Notes: generated from the sequence alone by a model not told the origin. DNA of 5,461 nucleotides from Prevotellaceae bacterium (GCA_031270565.1 JAISXJ010000018.1:1-5461); one strand, 5' to 3'; positions 1-5,453 are shown, numbered from the stretch's first letter. Program-made: numbers and translations.

Positions 1-110
1 TTCTAAAAATTAGATTTTTCAAGGCTTGCCATTGAGGTAAAAGCGGAGTTTACTAACGTAAATGAGCATTTTACCGAAAGAGCGTAACGCAGAAAAAGCA
101 ATTTTTAGAA
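1..110. repeat. Imperfect palindrome (MITE-like or intergenic repeat) beyond the 3' end of the minus-strand gene
   Basis: Bases 1-11 (TTCTAAAAATT) are the exact reverse complement of 100-110. Moving inward, 15-20 (TTTTTC) pairs with 92-97, 36-42 (GGTAAAA) with 69-75, 43-44 with 66-67 after one bulged base, and 49-53 (TTTAC) with 58-62 around a TAAC loop. The whole block can therefore fold into one long interrupted stem-loop of about 110 nt. It begins 13 bases beyond the stop codon of the minus-strand dehydrogenase gene, so it would be in that transcript's 3' untranslated region and could end transcription or protect the RNA. No transposase is present. A dispersed non-autonomous element or REP-like repeat is the likeliest class, but only a copy count in the genome can show that. 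The left edge coincides with the window edge, so the repeat may extend further. Confidence 0.6.
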
Positions 111-123
111 GTTCCCTTATGTC

Positions 124-1326
124 TTATAGTTCCAAATCGCCATCAATAATCTGATGCCAAGGCAAGCCGCTTTCAGCGAGTTTTGCCAGAAACGGGTCGG
201 GGTTAAATTCCTCAACGTTAAAGACGCCTGCGCCCGACCATTGTCCCGTGAGCAACATATAGGCGCCTGTCATAGCGGGCACGCCGGTAGTGTAGCTGAC
301 GCCCTGAGCGCCGGTTTCTCGGTAGGCTGCCTCGTGACTGCAGTTATTGTAGATGTAATAGGTCTTGCTGACACCGTCTTTTACACCTGCTATGCGGCAT
401 CCGATAGAGGTCTCTCCGGTGTAATTGGCGCCCAAATCCTGCGGATTGGGTAAAACGGCTTGCAGGAATTGTATGGGAACAATTTTTTGTCCGTTATAGT
501 CGATCTCGTCAATACGCGCCATACCGATATTCTGAATAACGCGCAGATGTGTCAGGTATTCCTGTCCGAAAGTCATCCAGAAGCGGGCGCGTTTGAGTGT
601 GGGAAAATGCTTGACCAAACTTTCCAGCTCTTCGTGATAAAGCAAGTAGGATTCTCTGTTGCCGATTTCGGGATAATGAATCGGGCGATGGACGCTTAGC
701 GGGGGAATCACCCGCCACAATCCGCTTTCCCAGTATTTTCCCTCCTGAGTAATTTCGCGAATATTGATTTCCGGATTGAAATTGGTTGCAAAGGCGTGAT
801 GGTGATCACCCGCGTTGCAGTCAACAATATCTAAATAATGTATCTCATCGAAATGATGTTTGGCGGCATAGGCGGTGAAAACGCCTGTAACTCCCGGGTC
901 GAAACCACAGCCGAGAATCGCCGTCAATCCCGCCTGTTTGAAGCGGTCTTGATATGCCCATTGCCATGAATATTCAAAATGGGCTTCGTCTCTTGGCTCA
1001 TAGTTTGCCGTATCCAGATAATGGACGCCGGCTTCCAGACAGGCATCCATGATGGTCAGGTCTTGATAGGGCAACGCCACATTGATGACTAATTGGGGAT
1101 TAAACGCTTTGAACAGCGACACTAATTCGGCGACCTTATCGGCATCAACCTGTGCTGTGCTGATGGTAACGCCATAACGTTTTTGGATGTCGCAGGCAAT
1201 GGCATCGCACTTGCTTCGTGTGCGGCTTGCTACCATTATTGCGGTGAACACATCGGTATTTTGGGCTAACTTATGCACGACCACCCTACTCACGCCACCG
1301 GCGCCGATTACTAAAACTCTTGACAT
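124..1326 (-). CDS. Carboxynorspermidine/carboxyspermidine dehydrogenase (saccharopine dehydrogenase family)
   Basis: The 400-residue protein begins with a Rossmann nucleotide-binding motif (IGAGGVS, residues 7-13) after a short beta strand. A second dinucleotide-fold strand carries VINVALPYQD (about 80-89), and the middle contains LDTANYEP and GCGFDPGVTGVF, signatures of the saccharopine dehydrogenase-like family. Length and the whole sequence fit the carboxynorspermidine dehydrogenase branch. In that branch the enzyme uses NADPH to reduce the imine formed from aspartate semialdehyde and diaminopropane or putrescine, giving carboxynorspermidine or carboxyspermidine, which the decarboxylase NspC converts to norspermidine or spermidine. 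It is a cytosolic enzyme with no signal peptide or membrane segment. The start ATG (1324-1326) follows AAAGAGG with a short 4-base gap, and the stop is TAA. The usual partner nspC is not in the window. A lysine-pathway saccharopine dehydrogenase is a less likely alternative. Confidence 0.87.
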   Translation of the reverse strand: MSRVLVIGAGGVSRVVVHKLAQNTDVFTAIMVASRTRSKCDAIACDIQKRYGVTISTAQVDADKVAELVSLFKAFNPQLVINVALPYQDLTIMDACLEAGVHYLDTANYEPRDEAHFEYSWQWAYQDRFKQAGLTAILGCGFDPGVTGVFTAYAAKHHFDEIHYLDIVDCNAGDHHHAFATNFNPEINIREITQEGKYWESGLWRVIPPLSVHRPIHYPEIGNRESYLLYHEELESLVKHFPTLKRARFWMTFGQEYLTHLRVIQNIGMARIDEIDYNGQKIVPIQFLQAVLPNPQDLGANYTGETSIGCRIAGVKDGVSKTYYIYNNCSHEAAYRETGAQGVSYTTGVPAMTGAYMLLTGQWSGAGVFNVEEFNPDPFLAKLAESGLPWHQIIDGDLEL

Positions 1327-1449
1327 AAAACCTCTTTATTTTGAATTGATTTGAACAACCGGACGTTTATTCTCCCGCAATATAAACCTCGAAATCCACA
1401 ATAAACAAACATGTAGAGAGCGCGTCCGAATCGTTGAAATATGGAGGTG

Positions 1450-1457
1450 CAAAGTTA
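1450..1457 (-). promoter_or_regulatory. Probable -7 box (TAACTTTG) for the minus-strand dehydrogenase gene
   Basis: Read on the minus strand, 1457-1450 is TAACTTTG, a full match to the Bacteroidetes -7 consensus TAnnTTTG. Transcription would start near 1443 and give a leader of about 115 nt before the ATG at 1326. I see no TTTG -33 element at the usual 19-21 base spacing; the nearest, at 1488-1492, is too far away. The call therefore rests on the -7 box and its position. Confidence 0.45.
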
Positions 1458-1588
1458 GTAAAGTTTCTTCATTTTTAAAGAAATCGACAAAACTTTCTTT
1501 GAATCAGGAGTTGTCAGTGTCAGTGAACAATAAAAAATCATTATCTTGAGCATCCTGTTAAGCCTGTAAAAAATGGGGCTGTCTCAAA

Positions 1589-1626
1589 AGTAATTTAGCC
1601 ACAGATTACACGGAACTACACGGAAG
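1589..1626. repeat. Degenerate intergenic repeat (AGTAATTTAGCCACAGATTACACGG type), copy 1
   Basis: The first 15 bases (1589-1603, AGTAATTTAGCCACA) recur exactly at 5172-5186, and both copies continue into an ACACG-containing stretch. The later part, CACAGATTACACGGAA, is related to the repeat at 1988-2029. Within this copy, ACACGGAA appears twice (around 1608-1615 and 1618-1625). It has no coding character, and its purpose is unknown. Confidence 0.65.
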
Positions 1627-1684
1627 ACTCTACACTCTAAACTCTAAAAAAAAATTATTCACTATTAGTTATTCACTATTCACT
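1627..1684. repeat. Two 7-bp-period tandem arrays directly upstream of a promoter
   Basis: Bases 1627-1647 are three copies of ACTCTA(A/C). After an A-rich spacer, 1657-1684 consist of four heptamers: ATTCACT, ATTAGTT, ATTCACT, ATTCACT. The second array ends 9 bases before the TATCTTTG box, so it occupies the stretch where a -33 element would lie. Any gain or loss of units would move upstream promoter elements in steps of 7 bp. Another heptamer array with a different unit is at 5246-5270. Confidence 0.75.
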
Positions 1685-1693
1685 AAAAAGACG

Positions 1694-1701
1694 TATCTTT
1701 G
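1694..1701 (+). promoter_or_regulatory. Strong -7 box (TATCTTTG), probable promoter for the surface-protein leader
   Basis: TATCTTTG followed by C is a full match to the Bacteroidetes -7 consensus TAnnTTTG. No TTTG -33 box is visible at the usual distance; that position lies inside the ATTCACT heptamer array. I find no comparable box between here and the ATG at 2125, so this is the best candidate promoter for the surface-protein gene. It would make a leader of about 415 nt, or it could drive a separate small RNA. Confidence 0.55.
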
Positions 1702-1738
1702 CCACCGTTATTGTTCACATCTGAAATCAAACAAAACG

Positions 1739-1873
1739 ATGCTTACATCTGGGGTTCTATATTCACCATTTTTTCAATTTAGACGGTTTAATCGGCTAAA
1801 AGTAAGCTCGTTACAAAAGCCCCCCCCCGCATTCGCCTTAACTCCTTGTATTCAAGGGCTTATCATTTATTAA
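1739..1873 (+). other. Possible small ORF (44 codons) across a C9 tract; probably not a real gene
   Basis: An ATG 38 bases after the -7 box opens a 44-codon frame ending in TAA at 1871-1873. It reads through nine consecutive C (1820-1828) as three prolines. Gain of one C would shift it into the frame that stays open to 2058, giving about 106 codons. The peptide has no recognisable motif, the extended frame passes through a strong hairpin and a CACAGAG repeat, and the residue make-up looks random. I think it is more likely part of a leader RNA than a protein gene. It is recorded because a homopolymer run behind a promoter is a classic slippage site. Confidence 0.15.
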
Positions 1874-1935
1874 AAACTTTTCAGTTTATACTTAGTAGCG
1901 CGAAGTTTTTTTGCGTCTTTTCGCCATATACATAT

Positions 1936-1977
1936 ACAACGGCAATCTTCCTGAATGGTCGGGAGGGTTGCCGTTGT
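1936..1977 (+). terminator. Strong hairpin, possible attenuator or terminator in the leader
   Basis: Bases 1936-1945 (ACAACGGCAA) pair perfectly with 1968-1977. The stem continues through 1946-1954 with 1959-1967, including three G-U pairs, to a four-base ATGG loop: 19 consecutive pairs. A short T-run follows at 1981-1984 (CTG then TTTT), weaker and slightly further away than in a standard intrinsic terminator. It could end a short RNA or attenuate transcription into the surface-protein gene 150 bases downstream. Confidence 0.5.
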
Positions 1978-1987
1978 CTGTTTTATA

Positions 1988-2029
1988 ACACAGAGTTACA
2001 CGGAAAACTCACAGAGAGACACAGAGGAA
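1988..2029. repeat. Degenerate CACAGAG/TTACACGG intergenic repeat
   Basis: CACAGAG occurs three times here (1989-1995, 2010-2016, 2020-2026), with TTACACGGAAAACTC between the first and second copies. The TTACACGGAA core is shared with 1606-1615. It lies directly after the leader hairpin. No coding function is apparent. Confidence 0.55.
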
Positions 2030-2124
2030 TAAAAACAAAACAACTTATATCAACTTAATTTATTTATTACTAACCTGCTTTCCTCTTAAAAAATATCGGG
2101 AGGAGGCTCTTAATTCTTTATCTT

Positions 2125-3771
2125 ATGAAACAAAAAACAATTCTTTTCGTTGCGCTTACAGCAGCATTTTTAAGCGTCGCTTCTTTTTCTGCGGCGCAGG
2201 TAACTATTGGCGGCGGCGACCCGCCTAAGGCAGGGACGATTCTGGATTTGAACAGCACGACCAAAGGTGGGTTGGCGCTCTCAAATGTGATGCTCACCGA
2301 CCTGAACACCATTCCCGTCGGTTTCCCAGGCATCAACAGCCTCGGCGATGTAGATGACGATGTAAAGGCAAAACTCACCGGAGCTCTCGTTTACAACATT
2401 AATTCTAACATTTGTCTGGGTGTCTATGTCTGGAATGGAAACCAATGGCGTAAGGTTGATAAGGATTATCAAGTTAAAGCGACCGGCAGCGGTGAACTGA
2501 CAATTACGTCAGTAATTGCAAGCGAATGGGACGCTATTCTGGCGGGCGAAAATGTTACGTTTGAGGTTATTGCGCCCGACGATGTACAGTTTTACAACTG
2601 GTATTTGGACGGTACTTATCTTGCAACAACCTCTGATCCGGAATATACATCGTATTTTCCGGTAGGCAGCCACACGATGAAAGTTGAGCTTGACAACTGT
2701 CTCACCCTTGCAGAGAGTAATTCGGTTGCGTTTGCTACTCACAATCTTTTTCCTGCTTCTATGTCAATCGACGGCAATGAGTGGATTCGCATCTACGGTG
2801 GAGATATTTTCCCCTATGCAGCAACCGACGAGTATGCTGCACAGGAAAATCTGGCAGCGCATTATGATGGCATAGACAATACCGGAACAGGAGACAAGAA
2901 TCACAGTTTTGACCCTGCAACAAATTGGCAGGACTTGAAGAATCCTACTTTTGCGCTTCCAAGAGGCATCCCTAGCACCGGACAATGGCTCAGTAACGGC
3001 TTTATGCCTTTGGATGATGACCTGGCTTTTTATAGCGAAACTATTCCTAGTTCTTATCCTGTTGGTACTGCTCCCAGAACAATTGAGGTGATTTTTAGAA
3101 CACCGGAGGCTTTTTATATGTTTGAGCAAGAATCATTGAAAATGAGAACACTTTTTGATTATGGACGTGTAAGAACTTATGTTGATTCTCAAGATAATGG
3201 AACGAAATTTGGAGTACTTTATCGTGGGCTAAAGGACACAAACTGTACTATTGGCGAAGGATGGATGTTTTATGCTATTGGCTCGCATATTAACAATTTG
3301 GCTACTTGTCTTTCCAGTACGCCTTCATTGACAACAGCAAATACCATAAACACGGTAACAGCCACCTACGCAAATGCCATAACAGATGAAACCTATACTA
3401 ATTCATACATAAACAATACTTTGGCAACAGTTGTAGTGAGAAAGGGAAGCCTTAATACCGATGCAGGAGGAAAAGTACGTATTGGAGAAAATCTTAGCCG
3501 TTCAACCATTCTGTCTGTTCGTCTTTATAATCGAGTACTTACACCACAAGAAATCGCAGATAATGCGGCACTGGATCAAATCAGGTTTCTTGCTCCGCCC
3601 ACAGTAACGATAGGTGGCAGTCCGTGTACGAATGTAACCGTTTTGTCGCCGAGGGTTATTACCTGCAAAGTTCCGCCAGGAACTGCCGGAAAAGCAGCTG
3701 TTGTAGTAAAGAAAGCAACTGAAGAGACTTTATTGACGTTGCCAGATGAATTTGAGTACTACCAGCCGTAG
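2125..3771 (+). CDS. Exported multi-domain surface protein with Ig/PKD-like, LamG-like and TIG-like domains
   Basis: The 548-residue protein starts with a signal peptide (residues 1-24, KQK then a hydrophobic core; likely cleavage AA|Q). There is no lipobox cysteine, so it is not an evident lipoprotein. Residues 25-110 are a Bacteroidetes-style exported-protein head (VTIGGGDPP, ILDLNS, ending VWNGNQWRKV). Residues about 125-205 look like an Ig or PKD fold (FYNWYLDGTYL, SHTMKVELDNC). Residues about 240-490 resemble a concanavalin A/LamG sandwich (AAHYDGIDNTGTGDKN, then SVRLYNRVLTPQEI). Residues 490-546 resemble an IPT/TIG domain (PPTVTIGG, CKVPPGTAG). No typical type IX secretion C-terminal domain is obvious. 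A role in binding or adhesion at the cell surface is inferred, and no enzyme active site is seen. The ATG is the only sensible start for the signal peptide. A GGGAGGAGG (2098-2106) lies 18 bases upstream, too far to be an ordinary ribosome site. Codons in about 3060-3560 are more AT-rich than those before 2700. Confidence 0.85.
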   Translation: MKQKTILFVALTAAFLSVASFSAAQVTIGGGDPPKAGTILDLNSTTKGGLALSNVMLTDLNTIPVGFPGINSLGDVDDDVKAKLTGALVYNINSNICLGVYVWNGNQWRKVDKDYQVKATGSGELTITSVIASEWDAILAGENVTFEVIAPDDVQFYNWYLDGTYLATTSDPEYTSYFPVGSHTMKVELDNCLTLAESNSVAFATHNLFPASMSIDGNEWIRIYGGDIFPYAATDEYAAQENLAAHYDGIDNTGTGDKNHSFDPATNWQDLKNPTFALPRGIPSTGQWLSNGFMPLDDDLAFYSETIPSSYPVGTAPRTIEVIFRTPEAFYMFEQESLKMRTLFDYGRVRTYVDSQDNGTKFGVLYRGLKDTNCTIGEGWMFYAIGSHINNLATCLSSTPSLTTANTINTVTATYANAITDETYTNSYINNTLATVVVRKGSLNTDAGGKVRIGENLSRSTILSVRLYNRVLTPQEIADNAALDQIRFLAPPTVTIGGSPCTNVTVLSPRVITCKVPPGTAGKAAVVVKKATEETLLTLPDEFEYYQP

Positions 3772-3800
3772 GTAGCCGTTATGCGTTTAGACAAATGATG

Positions 3801-3821
3801 AAAGCCCCGCAAGGGGCTTTT
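3801..3821 (+). terminator. Intrinsic terminator of the surface-protein gene
   Basis: AAAGCCCC (3801-3808) pairs perfectly with GGGGCTTT (3813-3820) around a GCAA tetraloop, and the stem runs directly into a T tract (TTTTGTATT). It lies 29 bases after the TAG stop of the surface-protein gene and before the next promoter box, separating the two plus-strand genes. Confidence 0.9.
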
Positions 3822-3849
3822 GTATTAAGCGCAAACTGCTAAAAAGTTG

Positions 3850-3857
3850 TACCTTTG
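3850..3857 (+). promoter_or_regulatory. -7 box (TACCTTTG) for the family 2 glycosyltransferase gene
   Basis: TACCTTTG followed by C matches TAnnTTTG exactly. Transcription would start around 3863, leaving a leader of about 25 nt before the ATG at 3889. It also argues against the TTG at 3847 as a start codon, since that would lie upstream of the RNA start. A TTTG at 3819-3822 is further upstream than the usual -33 spacing and belongs to the preceding terminator. Confidence 0.6.
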
Positions 3858-3888
3858 CGGTCTGAATAATCTACAAAAACACTCGGTA

Positions 3889-4872
3889 ATGAACTCTGTA
3901 TTTATCATCATTCTCAACTACAACGGCGACAAAGACACTGTAGCATGTATTGATTCTCTGCTTAATATCACATATAGTCCCATAACCGTTTGCGTTATTG
4001 ACAACGGGTCAGAAAGAGATTCGGTTGATGCGCTTAATCGTTATTTCGATGAAATTCGCCCCCGTTTTGCAAGTTTCCAGACATCGCAGACTGCGCCGAT
4101 AGAGAAAGATAAACAGAATCTTATAGCTGTTTTCAACGATGATAATTTAGGTTTTGCCGCCGGAAATAACGTAGGTGCCAGAATGGCGCTACAGGCAGGA
4201 TTTGAATATGTATTGCTGCTCAACAATGATACTCTGGTGGAACCGGATTTTCTGGAGAAGCTGATGACATTCTGCGTTTCGCATCCTCATTACGTTGCCG
4301 TTACCCCTAAAATCTGTCTGGAATCGCCCAGAAATATTATCTGGAATTGCGGCGGAAAACTGACATGGTTTAAAAACAGGAAATATTATTATCCCAGTTC
4401 GGATGTTCGGAAAACGCCGCATACGGGCTTTTCCGATGTGTCGATTATTACGGGATGCGCTTTGCTGTTTAAACCGAAAGAAACGGGTTTGCTCACGGAA
4501 GACTTTTTCTTCGGTGAAGAAGACTTTGAATTTTCCCTGCGAATGAAGCGCCAGAAAAAGAAAATGGCTTGCGTCTATGACGCCGTAATCTACCATAAAG
4601 TGGGGAGTACGGTCAACAAAACTTACCCCAATACGACAGGAAAACTCAAATTATTTTATATCAACCGTTTTATAGATATAAAGAATTACTACCCCAAAAC
4701 GTGGCGGCTGTGGGTTTTTATAAATAGTACGTATGCGTTTTTTATGATAAGGTTACGATATAAAGTAACTCTCAAACGCAATTTAAAACTGTGGTTTGAC
4801 GTTTACAGGGAAGTAAAAACGAAAACGGACGTTTCAAAAGAGTATTTTATGCACTACATGAAAACAAAATAA
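3889..4872 (+). CDS. Glycosyltransferase family 2 (rhamnosyltransferase-like)
   Basis: The 327-residue protein is a GT-A fold, inverting family 2 glycosyltransferase that would move a sugar from a nucleotide donor to a glycan or lipid-linked acceptor. It opens with FIIILNYNGDKDT (residues 5-17) and CVIDNGS (35-41). The nucleotide-binding region carries NDDNLGFAAGNNVGAR (83-98) and the metal-binding DxD equivalent LLNNDTLV (110-117). A later TGC (189-190) and the acidic GEEDFEFSLR (209-218) supply the catalytic base region, followed by YHKVGST (235-241). This layout is typical of rhamnosyltransferase-like members; the true sugar cannot be read. The C-terminus is basic, with a hydrophobic patch near 274-288 that may touch the membrane. 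ATG 3889 is preferred over TTG 3847 because it starts directly before the first strand and lies after the -7 box. No Shine-Dalgarno is visible. A family 4 glycosyltransferase remnant follows one base after the stop. Confidence 0.9.
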   Translation: MNSVFIIILNYNGDKDTVACIDSLLNITYSPITVCVIDNGSERDSVDALNRYFDEIRPRFASFQTSQTAPIEKDKQNLIAVFNDDNLGFAAGNNVGARMALQAGFEYVLLLNNDTLVEPDFLEKLMTFCVSHPHYVAVTPKICLESPRNIIWNCGGKLTWFKNRKYYYPSSDVRKTPHTGFSDVSIITGCALLFKPKETGLLTEDFFFGEEDFEFSLRMKRQKKKMACVYDAVIYHKVGSTVNKTYPNTTGKLKLFYINRFIDIKNYYPKTWRLWVFINSTYAFFMIRLRYKVTLKRNLKLWFDVYREVKTKTDVSKEYFMHYMKTK

Positions 4873-4873
4873 T

Positions 4874-5120
4874 ATGAGCTTCGGGATGCCACTGTAAGAT
4901 TTCTCAAAGAAGACAGGAAGAAATAGGGGTAACCGATGCTTCATGCGGCTTTACCGTTGAGCCGGAAAATCCGCAAGCCATTGCAGAAAGTATTGTCAAA
5001 CTATTCAATATGACACCGGAAGAACGTAACACGCTCGGTAACAACGGGCGTGATTACGTGTTGAAAAATCATAACTACGAAACGCTTGCCGCCAATTTTC
5101 TATCCGTATTATCCTCCTGA
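4874..5120 (+). pseudogene. C-terminal remnant of a family 4 (WbuB/WcaI-like) glycosyltransferase
   Basis: The frame from 4926 to the TGA at 5118-5120 encodes GVTDASCGFTVEPENP, then AIAESIVKLF, MTPEERNTLGNNGRDYV and ENHNY-like KNHNYETLAANF. This is the familiar end of family 4 GT-B glycosyltransferases of the WbuB/WcaI type, where the glutamate of VEPENP lies in the donor-binding lobe. Only about 65 recognisable residues remain of a normal length near 400. Upstream the frame is open to 4878 but unlike the family. In another frame, ATG 4874 reads MSFGMPL then stops; this resembles the EAMSFGxPV motif that normally comes some 20 residues earlier, suggesting an internal deletion or frameshift. 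The remnant begins one base after the family 2 gene's stop, consistent with a former two-gene glycan operon. It is very unlikely to encode an active enzyme. Confidence 0.8.
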
Positions 5121-5171
5121 GTTTTCAGTTGTCAGTTTCTCCCCTTAATGTCCTTAACGACCTCTTAGGAG

Positions 5172-5194
5172 AGTAATTTAGCCACAAATACACG
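5172..5194. repeat. Degenerate intergenic repeat (AGTAATTTAGCCACA type), copy 2
   Basis: Bases 5172-5186 are identical to 1589-1603, and both copies run on into TACACG. A shorter upstream word, AGTTGTCAGT, also occurs before each copy (1509-1518 and 5127-5136), in the same order and orientation. The two copies are about 3.6 kb apart and bracket the surface-protein and glycosyltransferase block. Confidence 0.65.
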
Positions 5195-5245
5195 AAACAA
5201 CGTTCGGCGTAGCCAATACACGAATCTGCCTTTCAGGCAATCGGC

Positions 5246-5270
5246 AACTGAAAACTGAAAACTGAAAACT
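5246..5270. repeat. Tandem heptamer array (AACTGAA, 3.5 copies)
   Basis: Three full AACTGAA units (5246-5252, 5253-5259, 5260-5266) are followed by AACT. The reverse complement of AACTGAAAAC is found at 5121-5130, so the array can also pair with the sequence just after the pseudogene stop. The period matches the two arrays at 1627-1684, although the unit differs. Confidence 0.75.
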
Positions 5271-5420
5271 AATAACTACACGCGCCTCAAAAAAAGAATT
5301 AACCCGCTTAGGGAAGGCGCAGTTTTGCCCAAAAAAGACTATCTCCTGACTTCGTCGCTTTTCATTAAATTCGGCGAGTCTATTTTGTAAAGCATTTATA
5401 ATCAGGCATTATGATTTTTT

Positions 5421-5453
5421 GGGACACCATTTTGGGTGTCCCAGTCGTTTTTT
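5421..5453 (+). terminator. Terminator-like hairpin at the window's right end
   Basis: GGGACACC (5421-5428) pairs perfectly with GGTGTCCC (5435-5442) around ATTTTG. A run of six T follows after a five-base gap (AGTCG), of which A and G can extend the stem by pairing with preceding T residues. It would work only on the plus strand, since on the other strand the stem is followed by A's. It could terminate read-through from the glycosyltransferase unit 550 bases upstream or the end of an unseen RNA. The gap before the T-run makes it less than ideal. Confidence 0.55.

Larger units (their letters stand above)
1705..1985 (+). ncRNA. Candidate structured 5' leader or small RNA upstream of the surface-protein gene
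   Basis: The stretch begins just after a TATCTTTG box and ends at a strong hairpin followed by TTTT. Inside it are ACATCTG twice (1717-1723 and 1745-1751), a C9 tract (1820-1828), a hairpin CCTTG-TATT-CAAGG (1844-1857), and an alternative AAGCCC/GGGCTT pairing (1817-1822 with 1856-1861) that overlaps it. The final 19-bp stem (1936-1977) could act as an attenuator or RNA 3' end. Overlapping alternative helices before a terminator-like stem are typical of cis-regulatory leaders, but I cannot match it to a named riboswitch or RNA family. The extent is inferred from the promoter box and the last hairpin only. It could also be a dispersed repeat with no regulatory role. Confidence 0.35.
1327..2124. 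other. Long intergenic region between the divergent dehydrogenase and surface-protein genes
   Basis: No convincing protein-coding gene is visible in these 798 bases. From left to right they hold the minus-strand leader and -7 box (to 1457), AT-rich sequence, a short GGGGCTGTCTCAAAA block (1575-1589) that resembles an insertion-sequence end, and a CACAGATTACACGG repeat (1600-1626). Next come two tandem heptamer arrays (1627-1684), a plus-strand TATCTTTG box (1694-1701), nine consecutive C (1820-1828), small and large hairpins (1844-1857, 1936-1977), and a second CACAGAG/TTACACGG repeat (1988-2029). An AT-rich tail leads into the start of the surface-protein gene. Reading frames here are short or start at TTG, and they run through repeats and hairpins, so they look non-coding. 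Confidence 0.75.

Noticed and set aside
154..718. Open frames opposite or within the dehydrogenase gene (154-453 and 460-699 plus, 509-718 minus)
   Set aside because: They overlap a strongly recognised 400-residue enzyme and have no motifs of their own.
1575..1589. GGGGCTGTCTCAAAA as an insertion-sequence terminal repeat
   Set aside because: It resembles ends of some insertion sequences, but there is no partner inverted end, no transposase and no target duplication in the window, so at most it is a remnant.
1846..2058. 70-codon plus-strand frame in the leader
   Set aside because: It begins at TTG, has no family resemblance, and runs through a 19-pair hairpin and a CACAGAG repeat. It is most likely non-coding, except possibly as the slipped extension of the 1739 frame.
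2118..3129. Several overlapping frames within the surface-protein gene, on both strands
   Set aside because: They are shadows of the 548-residue coding frame, with no signal peptide, promoter or family features.
3847..3888. 14-codon N-terminal extension of the family 2 glycosyltransferase from a TTG
   Set aside because: The TTG lies before the TACCTTTG box, so it would not be in the transcript, and the fold starts directly after the ATG at 3889.
4041..4596. Minus-strand frames opposite the family 2 glycosyltransferase
   Set aside because: The opposite strand has clear family 2 motifs throughout; these frames show none.
5246..5270. CRISPR-like array
   Set aside because: The units are only 7 bp, directly abutting with no spacers; it is a simple tandem repeat.
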